A stretch of DNA of 64,000 nt from positions 29,424 to 93,423 of the forward strand of contig JANQMN010000069.1 in the NCBI GenBank assembly GCA_028280065.1, read 5' to 3'. Below are positions 51,467-60,673 of this stretch, piece after piece. Numbering within the stretch: position 1 is the stretch's first letter; the number at the start of each line of letters is the position of its first letter. The DNA comes from Hahella sp. (GTDB taxonomy: Bacteria; Pseudomonadota; Gammaproteobacteria; Pseudomonadales; Oleiphilaceae). Below the pieces are notes generated by a model. That model saw only the letters and a program-made list of their open reading frames with translations, did not search any database and had not been told where the DNA came from. A program made the position numbers and the translations under genes.

Positions 51467-52015
51467 TTATCGTATGTCAGCCAGTTTCACTCCGATGACA
51501 TACGACCACCAATGATCATTTTTGTTGCTGAATAAGCTATGCCAATACCAGGAAGAAACGTCACTCCAACTATTTCCTGATTGGTCTTTGATAAATTCGC
51601 AGACTCGCAACCTGCTACTGCCTTTGGTCATCGCAAAGCAACCCATGCCGTTTCCAGCTTTATTGGTTTGCATGGGCAAAAATTTTATCGAATAGCCCAC
51701 TCCTCGGAAGCAATCGCTGGCCGGATGTAACTGACGGGTTGGGGCTTGAATCCAGCGGATAATGATCTCGCGGTTGCCGTCGGAAAATCGGGCAATTTTG
51801 CCGGGAAATCGCTGCACGAAACCCTTTTCCCGTTCGCTTAACTCCAGGCGTTTGAGCAGCTTTCCTTCGTAGTGCGTTGGCCAGCCTGGAAAGCTGGATT
51901 CTACATGGGCACTGGACGACAGAGGTGTCCAGATAAGCGACACCACCGCCGCAAAGCCACTGGCGATAATGAGGAATAGAAACTCTAGACGTGAGTTGAT
52001 TTTGCTTTGCCCCAT
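51467..52015 (-). CDS. Exosortase-associated EpsI-like protein
   Basis: One TM then RQLHPASDCFRGVGYSIKF; overlaps the 3' end of the exosortase gene. Confidence 0.65.
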   Translation of the reverse strand: MGQSKINSRLEFLFLIIASGFAAVVSLIWTPLSSSAHVESSFPGWPTHYEGKLLKRLELSEREKGFVQRFPGKIARFSDGNREIIIRWIQAPTRQLHPASDCFRGVGYSIKFLPMQTNKAGNGMGCFAMTKGSSRLRVCEFIKDQSGNSWSDVSSWYWHSLFSNKNDHWWSYVIGVKLADIR

Positions 52016-52833
52016 CCGTTTATTCCATTTAATGTCAAAACGATTGCGCCAGCAGTCAAAATAAATGCGGCAGTTCCCACTCCTTCATGCCACCAACTCA
52101 TGGGTAACTCGACTAATCCGCTTTCCAAATGAAACAAACTACTGGCTCTCAGCACATTTCCGAGTAAAACCAATAGACAGCAGGCGAACAAGCCGATGCT
52201 TAAGCGCAGTACTTCCATTCTACTCACAAAGGCAATTACCAGGGTTAAGAACAAACCCGCCCAAAGCATGGTGATACCGCTGCATGGCCCGTCGAATAGC
52301 AGCATTTCGTTTTGCCAGACTAAGTAAGTGCCTTCCTGGCTGACCTGCATTCCATTCATCTTTAACAGGGGTACAGTCAGGCTGGCAGATAGCAGGCGGG
52401 AGGGGTAGCCAAGATAAAACTGCAACGACGGAAGCACAGGCAAAGCGAGTAACACCATACCCCAAAATCCCGCAGGAGGAGGCCGTCCAAAGGCGGCGAA
52501 ATACAAGGTAAGTAAGATGGCTGAAACAGCAATCGCAGCGCGAATGATCGAGGGTGCAAACAGATAGGAGATACCATAGAGCACCATAAGTAACGCAATA
52601 GGAATGACTGGAAAGTAAAAGATTTGCCTATTCTTGCGGATAGCTTGCCAGGCCAAGGCAAGAATCAATGCGAACGCCACCAACAGGGCTACCGCTTCTT
52701 CAGGTGAGTGCCAAGTGCGGTGTAGGTACCACACCCAGGCAGGCCAAAAAGCGACGATCTGAAGACCCATGACGAGAATCAGACGGGCTAGGCTATGCCG
52801 GTTAATCGGTGACGGTGTTGCCGTAAATACCAT
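51985..52833 (-). CDS. Exosortase family membrane protease/transpeptidase
   Basis: Multi-TM with catalytic pattern DGPCSGITMLWAG (Cys), GNVLRASSLF (Arg), WWHEGVG (His). Confidence 0.87.
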   Translation of the reverse strand: MVFTATPSPINRHSLARLILVMGLQIVAFWPAWVWYLHRTWHSPEEAVALLVAFALILALAWQAIRKNRQIFYFPVIPIALLMVLYGISYLFAPSIIRAAIAVSAILLTLYFAAFGRPPPAGFWGMVLLALPVLPSLQFYLGYPSRLLSASLTVPLLKMNGMQVSQEGTYLVWQNEMLLFDGPCSGITMLWAGLFLTLVIAFVSRMEVLRLSIGLFACCLLVLLGNVLRASSLFHLESGLVELPMSWWHEGVGTAAFILTAGAIVLTLNGINGWGKAKSTHV

Positions 52834-55169
52834 AGGATCAACGCCAAGATGACAAAAAGTAATAGCCATTGATGCGGTTCGGGGATAGTCGGCACAGAAC
52901 CGGCTTCCACAGGTGTCAGGTCGTTTTCCTCATACTGCGCCTGGCTTTCCAGGACAACCGCTCCACTTACAGGGGTAACCAATTGATGCCGGGCTGCGAT
53001 TTCGATGGCACGATCCGTATTGCCTTTTTTATCTTCGGTAATGAGGGATAAGACCTGAGTTTTTGCCCATAACCTGACGATATGCGCAGAACCTCGTTCA
53101 ATTTCGCTGCCCGGACTCCCTTTAAACCGCTTCCACTGATAACCTGGGTGAGTCGAAAATAGTGAGTCGAAATAGTCGGCCAGGTCTTTTTCAACCATGC
53201 CTAGATAGGGCAGTGCTTTCGCTTGCCAGCTCCAGTCTGCGTTATCCATCAGCAGATTCGGACCCAACCCGATACCATACAGGACTATTTTTGGCGTGCG
53301 TGAGAGTCTGGTCATTGCCTGGTCCAGTTTCGCTTGGCTGGCAGTAAAAGCAACCGGCTGAGGAGCATGTACCCAAAGTAACTCTGTTTGAGAGTAGGAT
53401 TCCAGAGCGTGCAACGCATCCGTCAATGCGTGCCCGCTATCTTGGCCACCGGCGAAATCCGTTGCTTCAATTAACTGCTTAAATTGCGCTTTGCGTTTTT
53501 CTGTCCAGGCGCCAATGGTAATAGACGCAGGTGCTTCACTGGCGATGATCAGCCCTATCTGTGTTCCATCGGGAATGCGGTCTAGAGCGGCAACGATAGC
53601 GTCTAGGTACCTGTGCATCTTTGCCGAGCCGTCAATCACCAGCATCAATGCTTCTGGGGGCGTTTGTTCCTCCATCACTAACTGTTGAATAATCGCTTCC
53701 CCAGGTTCTAACTCAGACCAGGATCTGAGTCGTGTTTCATCTTGATCGACCCAAATACTTTTTCTGGAAATCGTCAGGTCCATATCTGAAAGACTGCCCT
53801 GAATTCTGTAGAGCTGTTGGTCGCTTAGATGTTTTGTCGTGACACCGGATAGGTCTGATCGGAGGCTTTGATGGGCTTCGATCCATATTTCGTGCTGTAG
53901 CTTTCGGTCGATGTTGAAGTTGCGGTTTTCAATTGCGGGGAGTATCAGTTGGGCGCTGTCTTTACCGATGAGTTTTAGTGGTGCGGTCATCCCTAGTCGG
54001 AATTTGATCAGGCCGCCGTTCGGCAGGATGGGAAATGCCTGGGCAAGAATCCTGTCTGTTCCCTGGGTAGTGACCAACAGCGGATCTCTGCGCCTTTGTA
54101 CGATGCTTTGGTATGCCTGGCGAACTTGTCTGCGCCCTGCAAAAGCCGCCTCGCTTTCCTCGCCGTTGATCCATAAGGTGGCACGGGACACGACAGCATC
54201 CGGCGGCAATGAAATTTGCAGTCTGGCTTCTCGTTGTCGGTATGAATCGTTACGGAACTCAAACGTCCACTCCAGATAGGCAATGCCGTCATCACTATTC
54301 ACAGAGCCATCCAAACGGGAAGACACCAGGTTTAATCCTTTCAATCTTCCACCCACCTGCGTCCCGCCTTGATCCGCATCGAAGTTCATATCCTCGAACT
54401 GTCTCCAAGCCCGTCCTGCATGGGGAATGGGTTGCAGATTAAAAGGCTCACCGGTAACACGATAGAATATCTCCCTCACTTTTGACGGGTGCGTCGAGCC
54501 TCTATCTTGTAGAAATATAAGGGCAAAACTCAGCGGCCCGGTGGCTTGCCCGTGCCGGTCGTAACAGTGACGAAGCAACAGCTCCTCGTCTCCCCAGCGC
54601 CGCAACAACTCAATACCGCGTCGACTGGTTGTTTGATTGTCGCTGGCTGCCAGGGTGATTCCCCATTTCGTTGCCGCAGTGGGTAGATCCAAAATGACAA
54701 AGGCAAACAGTGCGATTAACAATCCGTGCCAGAGTTTGGTTTTACTTGTGCTTGAATCCTGAGAGACCAGATTTCGATAGAGTTTGATAGTGACGAATAA
54801 AACGATAAGCGGCGCAAGGGAAAGAAATCCCATGCCGAAGATGACAATCGCCATTACAGAGATTGGTGTTAAAGGCAAAAACAGTATCGCATAGAATCCC
54901 GCGATACCAATTGAAATGGCAGACGATAAGATTAACCAGCGCGTGTCGGTAAATCTTTTTTCACGCAGCTGAATCCACAGAAGGCAGTTGGATAGAGGAA
55001 CAAGAAGTACGAGTAAGACATGCCAAATAGTCGGGATCGGGTCAAAAAACGTTTCGGCGCACATACGACTATAGAGTTCAAAGCCGATAACGCCTGCGGG
55101 GTAAATGACACCCAAAAAGAGTAAGACCCAGCCCGGTTTGCGTGTTTTTTTGGTTTCCATAGGCTGCAA
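52788..55169 (-). CDS. VIT/vWA-domain membrane protein with C-terminal IPEP sorting signal, probable dedicated exosortase target
   Basis: About 4-5 N-terminal TMs, VIT-like region (YLEWTFEFRNDSYRQREARLQISLPPDAVVSRATLWING), vWA-like ALMLVIDGSAKMHRYLDAIV, C-terminus PTIPEPHQWLLLFVILALILWYLRQHRHR. Confidence 0.82.
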   Translation of the reverse strand: MQPMETKKTRKPGWVLLFLGVIYPAGVIGFELYSRMCAETFFDPIPTIWHVLLVLLVPLSNCLLWIQLREKRFTDTRWLILSSAISIGIAGFYAILFLPLTPISVMAIVIFGMGFLSLAPLIVLFVTIKLYRNLVSQDSSTSKTKLWHGLLIALFAFVILDLPTAATKWGITLAASDNQTTSRRGIELLRRWGDEELLLRHCYDRHGQATGPLSFALIFLQDRGSTHPSKVREIFYRVTGEPFNLQPIPHAGRAWRQFEDMNFDADQGGTQVGGRLKGLNLVSSRLDGSVNSDDGIAYLEWTFEFRNDSYRQREARLQISLPPDAVVSRATLWINGEESEAAFAGRRQVRQAYQSIVQRRRDPLLVTTQGTDRILAQAFPILPNGGLIKFRLGMTAPLKLIGKDSAQLILPAIENRNFNIDRKLQHEIWIEAHQSLRSDLSGVTTKHLSDQQLYRIQGSLSDMDLTISRKSIWVDQDETRLRSWSELEPGEAIIQQLVMEEQTPPEALMLVIDGSAKMHRYLDAIVAALDRIPDGTQIGLIIASEAPASITIGAWTEKRKAQFKQLIEATDFAGGQDSGHALTDALHALESYSQTELLWVHAPQPVAFTASQAKLDQAMTRLSRTPKIVLYGIGLGPNLLMDNADWSWQAKALPYLGMVEKDLADYFDSLFSTHPGYQWKRFKGSPGSEIERGSAHIVRLWAKTQVLSLITEDKKGNTDRAIEIAARHQLVTPVSGAVVLESQAQYEENDLTPVEAGSVPTIPEPHQWLLLFVILALILWYLRQHRHRLTGIA

Positions 55170-55269
55170 GGGAATAAGCCAGTCGATCCATTGATAGTAT
55201 AGGTGTAATAGGGCGATGTTATGGATGGATATGACGAATTCTGTTGAATAGAGGCGGTCGGATTATTAC

Positions 55270-56025
55270 TTACAATCTTTCTACCAACTTTCCGTAGCCG
55301 CTGCGGCTTATTGCATACTGACTGCCGTCTTTCATGGTGGCAAATCGCGAGTCTTTGCCTTCCATTTCGATACTCTTCAAAAAATCCAAGTTTATCAATG
55401 TGGAGCGATGGATGCGGCAAAAAAGCTGGGAGTCCAACTGTTCCTCCAACTTGGATAAGCGGTCTTGCTTAATATGAGACTGATCGGCAATGTGAATCAC
55501 CACATAATCATCGGCAGCTTCAATGGCAATAACATCGCTAGTTGCGATTACGTGTACTTCATCTTTATCGCGAATCAACAAACGCCGTAAAGGGCCTTGA
55601 TGTTGTTTCATCTCTGCGATTACGGCTTTGTTCTTGGGAGCCTCCGTCTGGGCCTGGCCTTTGCGTTCTTCAATGCGCTTTACACTCGCGGCCAATCGAT
55701 CTTTACTTACAGGTTTTAGTAAGTAGTCCACGGCATTGCTTTTAAATGCCTGGATTGCGTATTCATCATAGGCAGTCACGAAGACTACCAGAGGCGTGTG
55801 GTCACCCAAGAGTTCTAGTACTTCAAAGCCATCGAGCTTGGGCATATGAATATCTAAAAAAATTACGTCGGGATTGAGATCATTAACGGCTTTTACAGCC
55901 TCTTTGCCATTTTCGCATTCGGCTAAAATTTCAATTTGCGGATGGTCTTTTAGTAAATGCTGCAGCGCCACTCGTGCATGAGATTCGTCATCAATAATCA
56001 GGGCACTAATTGTTGACTCTTTCAT
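55270..56025 (-). CDS. LytTR-family response regulator
   Basis: REC (DVIFLDIHMPKLDGFEVLEL) and LytTR domain (DVIAIEAADDYVVIHI, FCRIHRSTLINLDFL). Confidence 0.93.
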   Translation of the reverse strand: MKESTISALIIDDESHARVALQHLLKDHPQIEILAECENGKEAVKAVNDLNPDVIFLDIHMPKLDGFEVLELLGDHTPLVVFVTAYDEYAIQAFKSNAVDYLLKPVSKDRLAASVKRIEERKGQAQTEAPKNKAVIAEMKQHQGPLRRLLIRDKDEVHVIATSDVIAIEAADDYVVIHIADQSHIKQDRLSKLEEQLDSQLFCRIHRSTLINLDFLKSIEMEGKDSRFATMKDGSQYAISRSGYGKLVERL

Positions 56026-57116
56026 TGCATAGCCTCAAGGCGCAGTGCCGGCGGTAATTTAGGTAACTGAATGGTTACTGAAAATGTGGTGTCTGCTTTA
56101 TTGGTGGTAAAAAGAACTGCTACGCCGTAATTTGCGGTTAGGCGTTTTCTAAGTGTGCTTAACCCGTGGCCGGTCCCTTGCGATTTAATGCCAAGGGGAT
56201 CAAAGCTGTTAATTACTTCCAATCGAATACTGTCCCTGCCTTCAGTCAATGCTATATCGATGTAGCCGCCATCAAGCTGTGATTGAATGCCGTGTTTTAT
56301 GGCGTTCTCCACCAACGGAAACAGCACTAATGGTAGCGTTGGAATTTCCAGGTCTATTGCGTCAGTTTGATAGTTAACCCTTAGTTTGTCACCAAAGCGT
56401 TCTTGCTCTATGGCCAAATAGTTTTTGATGTGGCCGATTTCATCTCCCAATGTAACGATTGGCTTTTTCCCGTAACTAACACTGTAGCGCAAGAAGTCGG
56501 ACATCTTTACGCATATGCCGTGAATTTTTTCGGGCTCGGACAGCGATAGGTTCGCCAACATATTTAGGCTGTTGTACATGAAATGCGGGTGAACAGTGGC
56601 GCGAAGCGCTTGCAATTCGATTGAGCTGATCAAAAGTTGCTGTTCCAGTACCTTCGCATTCTGTACCTTGTCGCCTGCAGCGGTAAGAAAACTATAATGC
56701 ACCATGAGCCATACACCATAAACCAAAACGCCGATCAATGTATGATAGAGCAGCAGAGGGCTATACAGTAAGTGAACGTTTTGAAGTCCGATAATGTCGA
56801 GCAGGATTGTCCAGCCCCATCCCGATAGCAGCCATAAACCTACAGTAGTTAGAGCCGCAAGCCCGTGCGCAACTATAAGGACAAGGATATCCGTCTGATC
56901 CAGGGAAAGCCGGCGACAGAGATACAGGTTGGATATGGAAAAGAACAGTAACAGGTAATACCAAGGCAATAGTTGCACGGATGCAGTAAACCAATGGATT
57001 AACTCACCGCCTGCCTGCGCCAGCTGTAGTAATATGAATGCCAACACTACGCATAGCAATGCCCACAAAATGGACAAGCTAAAAAAACTGCGGTTTGAAA
57101 TAAATAACGGATGCAT
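56022..57116 (-). CDS. LytS/YehU-type sensor histidine kinase
   Basis: LRATVHPHFMYNSLNMLANL, PLVENAIKHGIQ, GHGLSTLRKRL. Confidence 0.92.
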   Translation of the reverse strand: MHPLFISNRSFFSLSILWALLCVVLAFILLQLAQAGGELIHWFTASVQLLPWYYLLLFFSISNLYLCRRLSLDQTDILVLIVAHGLAALTTVGLWLLSGWGWTILLDIIGLQNVHLLYSPLLLYHTLIGVLVYGVWLMVHYSFLTAAGDKVQNAKVLEQQLLISSIELQALRATVHPHFMYNSLNMLANLSLSEPEKIHGICVKMSDFLRYSVSYGKKPIVTLGDEIGHIKNYLAIEQERFGDKLRVNYQTDAIDLEIPTLPLVLFPLVENAIKHGIQSQLDGGYIDIALTEGRDSIRLEVINSFDPLGIKSQGTGHGLSTLRKRLTANYGVAVLFTTNKADTTFSVTIQLPKLPPALRLEAMQ

Positions 57117-57144
57117 CTGTCCAGTGTCTTTTTGGCGAGTTCAC

Positions 57145-57675
57145 TTAGTTGGTAATTTCCACACCACCCATTATCGCAACACCGGAAATGATGAGATGTT
57201 TTTCCGGTGCGCCTACTTTGTCCGCTAAGTAAGTTGTGGAGTTCGAGACACCCGCTAGGATGGGCAGTATTCTTGAACTGACAGTGAAGTGTCGCGGCAC
57301 TTGAATTTCCACACCGCCCACGATTGAAATCACTTCAATTTCAATCGTATTGTTCTGACTCTCGGCTTCGCGAATATCAATTTCGACACCGCCCAAAATG
57401 GCCGTGGCATTGCCACCGGTAACGTTGCTGGAGCGGGTAGCGAACTTGCCGCCATCGAGCAACCGAAGCATGTTGATTTTAACGGGTTCCGCAGTACTTC
57501 TGTTTAATCCGGAGGAAGTCGGCGATATGGGTCCAGGTTGGATTGAAAAGAAAACAATAATAAGTAGCGCAAAGACAATGATTGCGCCGACGCAGTAAAC
57601 CAACAAACTCGTCCGCCATATACCTTTGCCAGCTGCAACTGCCAGAGTGCGATCACTTTGCATAACAATGCCCAT
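57145..57675 (-). CDS. LiaF-like C-terminal domain protein with a novel N-terminal TM segment
   Basis: C-terminal about 115 aa very similar to the 57753-58541 product; N-terminal TM VYCVGAIIVFALLIIVFFSI lies in a duplicated histidine-kinase 5' segment read in another frame. Confidence 0.7.
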   Translation of the reverse strand: MGIVMQSDRTLAVAAGKGIWRTSLLVYCVGAIIVFALLIIVFFSIQPGPISPTSSGLNRSTAEPVKINMLRLLDGGKFATRSSNVTGGNATAILGGVEIDIREAESQNNTIEIEVISIVGGVEIQVPRHFTVSSRILPILAGVSNSTTYLADKVGAPEKHLIISGVAIMGGVEITN

Positions 57676-57752
57676 GATATTGACCGAGTAAGAAGTTGCG
57701 ATTTAGTGTGAATAACAGGTGCGTTTGCCCAATAACTCAAAGGCAAGTTCAC
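57504..57752 (-). pseudogene. Duplicated 5' fragment of the neighbouring histidine kinase gene
   Basis: NAPVIHTKSQLLTRSISWALLCKVIALWQLQLAKVYGGRVCWFTASAQSLSLRYLLLF aligns without gap to kinase N-terminus MHPLFISNRSFFSLSILWALLCVVLAFILLQLAQAGGELIHWFTASVQLLPWYYLLLF; ATG changed to a non-Met codon at the equivalent position. Confidence 0.75.
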
Positions 57753-58541
57753 CTAGTTGGTAATTTCCACACCACCCAATATCGCGACACCGGAAATGAT
57801 GAGATGCTTTTCCGGTACGCCTAATTTGTGCGCTAAGCAGGTTGTCGTATCGGTAACGCCCGCCAGAATCGGTAACACTTTGGAGCTGACACTGAAGTGT
57901 GGGGGTACTTGTATCTCAACTCCACCCATAATGGAAATCACTTCAATTTCAATGGTTTTGCTCTGGCTCTCGGCTTCGCGAATATCAATTTCTACACCGC
58001 CCAGAATCGCTGTGGCATTACCACCGGTAACGTTATTGGAGCGTGTAGCGAACTTGCCACCGCCAAGCAAAGTAAACATGTCGATTTTAACGGCTTTAAC
58101 TTCTTTAGCATTCTGGCCGCTAGTCTCGTTTCCGGTCTCCACCAGTTCGCCTTCAATAACACCCTCAGATTGATTCTCAAATTGGCTATCCCCGGCGGAT
58201 TTGGCGGATTGCGACCGAATCAATTGGAAACCCACGAATAATAGAATCACCGGAATCAGTATCGCGCCCAGGCCAAAATTGAGTATGTGCATATTGGCCA
58301 ACTGGAACAAAACGCCTGCTCCTATCAATACATGAGGCAGATATCTGCGGCCGTTTTGTTGCCGTTTCCCCCTGCGGCGGTTGAGCATAATAATGCCCAA
58401 AATAATCAGCAAAACGGGCCAATTGCGAACCACCATGCCGAGGAGGGGAATACCGATATTGCTCAAAAACAACAATACGGCAAATATAATCAGGCCTATC
58501 CCAAGAATACTGCGCGTATTTAAATTATCGTATTTGGACAT
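57753..58541 (-). CDS. LiaF-like membrane protein (LiaF TM domain + LiaF C-terminal domain)
   Basis: Four TM-type segments then GGKFATRSNNVTGGNATAILGGVEIDIREAE. Start at MSKYDNLNTRS after AAAGGAA. Confidence 0.85.
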   Translation of the reverse strand: MSKYDNLNTRSILGIGLIIFAVLLFLSNIGIPLLGMVVRNWPVLLIILGIIMLNRRRGKRQQNGRRYLPHVLIGAGVLFQLANMHILNFGLGAILIPVILLFVGFQLIRSQSAKSAGDSQFENQSEGVIEGELVETGNETSGQNAKEVKAVKIDMFTLLGGGKFATRSNNVTGGNATAILGGVEIDIREAESQSKTIEIEVISIMGGVEIQVPPHFSVSSKVLPILAGVTDTTTCLAHKLGVPEKHLIISGVAILGGVEITN

Positions 58542-58581
58542 GTGTATTCCTTTCTCTGCTGGAAAGTTGTAACAAGGCAAA

Positions 58582-59028
58582 TTATTCAGGTTTTTTGCCA
58601 TTATCGGTATCGCCTGAATTGTCTGTGCTCTTGTCAGACTTGTCCACAGTTGAAGGCTCTTCGACTTCGATGATTTCGCCGCTCCCGGATTCTTGCTTAT
58701 TACTGGCCGGCGGATTTGCTACCTTGTTCTTAGGCCGAGGATCATGTTTGCCGGCAAACGGAAAAGGTCTTTCCTCAGTGTTGTAGCTGACAAAGCGCAA
58801 AGCGCTATTGATAAAGTCAATCAGCGTTGCGGACAACTTGCGCACGTTATCGTTATCGGTACCAAATATCAGCGCGCATAAAAATTGTACGGCACATAGC
58901 AGCCACATTACGCCGCCAGCCACGTGCAGCATGATTCCGTAAATCAACATGTAGACCAAGCGGATCCAACTGTTTTGGTTGCTGATGTTTTCGAAAATCT
59001 GTTCTTGATCAATGGTTTGTTGTGCCAT
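58582..59028 (-). CDS. DUF4389-family membrane protein
   Basis: WIRLVYMLIYGIMLHVAGGVMWLLCAVQFLCALIFGTDNDNVRKLSATLIDFINSALRFVSYNTEERPFPF. Confidence 0.8.
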   Translation of the reverse strand: MAQQTIDQEQIFENISNQNSWIRLVYMLIYGIMLHVAGGVMWLLCAVQFLCALIFGTDNDNVRKLSATLIDFINSALRFVSYNTEERPFPFAGKHDPRPKNKVANPPASNKQESGSGEIIEVEEPSTVDKSDKSTDNSGDTDNGKKPE

Positions 59029-59245
59029 CGCGGTTCTCCCAAGTAATCTACATCAGCAAGATTACTTTTAACTGGCTGCCTTTTGGGTCTCAAGTCGGTC
59101 AATGACACCTAGAGGTCGGTAAATGACGTTGGGATCGGTGATTGGTGCATTGTGGCGGGGATTTATTGATGGCAGTGCTTTGAAAAGGGGCTTGAACTTT
59201 AGCTTTAAGAGTTTGTTTTGGCTCTGAAGTTCTGCGGAACGAATA

Positions 59246-59530
59246 CTAGTCGTTGGATATATCTCGAAAGATGGGATGCACTCCCTCGCCAATGTAGGAT
59301 ATCCAATATTCGGTGCGGCTGCCGTCGCGAAAGTAGACTATGGTGAAGTCTTCGCTGCACTGGATGTCTATTACCAGTTTTGCCGGGGAAGCCGGAACGC
59401 TTTTCAATAAGTCAATATCGCGTTCAATCGCAAGTCTCGCATTTGTGAGCGTTCCCGGACCAATCGCTACCGGATCTTCGGGACTTGTTCGCCCTGGTTT
59501 ATGATGCTGCCTAACCGCAATGTAATTCAT
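59246..59530 (-). CDS. Hypothetical protein
   Basis: 94-aa ORF with protein-like composition. Confidence 0.5.
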   Translation of the reverse strand: MNYIAVRQHHKPGRTSPEDPVAIGPGTLTNARLAIERDIDLLKSVPASPAKLVIDIQCSEDFTIVYFRDGSRTEYWISYIGEGVHPIFRDISND

Positions 59531-59778
59531 CCCTTAACCTGCCCAATAAATCGAAACACGACCAGGTAACAAGTTAGGTCTGTTTAATATACTGCCCACT
59601 TTCCGACAAATTCAGTCTAAGGAAGTTCAAAGCGAGGGGAAACAGTTGAGGTGTAAAAGGCTGTAAACTTGAGGGAATGAACTAGTCCACCATCCCACCT
59701 ATTTAGGTTTTAAGCCGATCCAGCTAATCGGCCTAATCAGGATTCTGTCAATCGGTTTTATACCTTGATATCTAAACG

Positions 59779-60672
59779 TTAGTACAGATCGATCCTACCG
59801 TCCTGAACGGCATGTTTTTCAGCGATCCGGTTAAGCGTCGAATCGCTGATATAGGGATTGTTTAATCGGATCACCCTTCTTTCTGCTACGTTGAGATCCA
59901 CCAACACTTGCTGATAATGGTGTTTAAAAAACTTTTCCAGACTGCCATCGAGATGGGAGCGCCGCAGTCCAAGCTCTAGTCTGCTTGCAAGTTCGACATC
60001 TTCTTTTTCTAATAAAAACAGCGACGTGGATGGGTAGGAGAACAATAACGACTTTTCAATCATTAACTGCTCATCCGGATACTTCCTCAGGTCTTCCAAA
60101 ACTTCACCTATGCCTCTTAAGAAACAGTTAAACCTGCCTGCTTTCAGCATGGGAATCAAGGATTCGAAGTGGACCGATGTCACCACCCGCAGGCGATTGG
60201 ATTCCAATATTTTGGTATCCGGCCAGTGTGTTCCTTGGCCAAAGACAATGTTCCTCTCCAATATGTCTTTATGGCTCTTCACTCCTTCGAATAAAGGTTG
60301 ATCCTGGCGTTTGATAACACAGACTCGCCAGCCGATGAGTCCTTCTTCTGCTGCAAAACGAATCGGGCGGAGCTGTAGCTCTCTTTCGATATCAGAAACG
60401 GCGTTGATAACACGGACGAGCGACTCACGTCCATCCTGGAGTTCTACAATGGCGCGTCCTTGCGTCATTTTCGGTGTCCTGACAATTTTATAGTCACCAT
60501 AGAAATCAGTCGTTTTTTTCAAAACAAGGTTAAGGAGTTCAAAGGTTCTCGGGTTGTCGTAGTTTCTATACCAATAAGTGAGATCCATCCCATACCCGGA
60601 TGCTGCAGTCATTTGTGCGATCAACAGGAAAATAGTGAAAAAGAACAACTGAACGTTAAAGTGTACGTACAT
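59779..60672 (-). CDS. Periplasmic substrate-binding-like protein
   Basis: Signal peptide; KMTQGRAIVELQDG, EEGLIGWRVCVIKR; paralogue of the next gene. Confidence 0.75.
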   Translation of the reverse strand: MYVHFNVQLFFFTIFLLIAQMTAASGYGMDLTYWYRNYDNPRTFELLNLVLKKTTDFYGDYKIVRTPKMTQGRAIVELQDGRESLVRVINAVSDIERELQLRPIRFAAEEGLIGWRVCVIKRQDQPLFEGVKSHKDILERNIVFGQGTHWPDTKILESNRLRVVTSVHFESLIPMLKAGRFNCFLRGIGEVLEDLRKYPDEQLMIEKSLLFSYPSTSLFLLEKEDVELASRLELGLRRSHLDGSLEKFFKHHYQQVLVDLNVAERRVIRLNNPYISDSTLNRIAEKHAVQDGRIDLY

Positions 60673-60673
60673 C

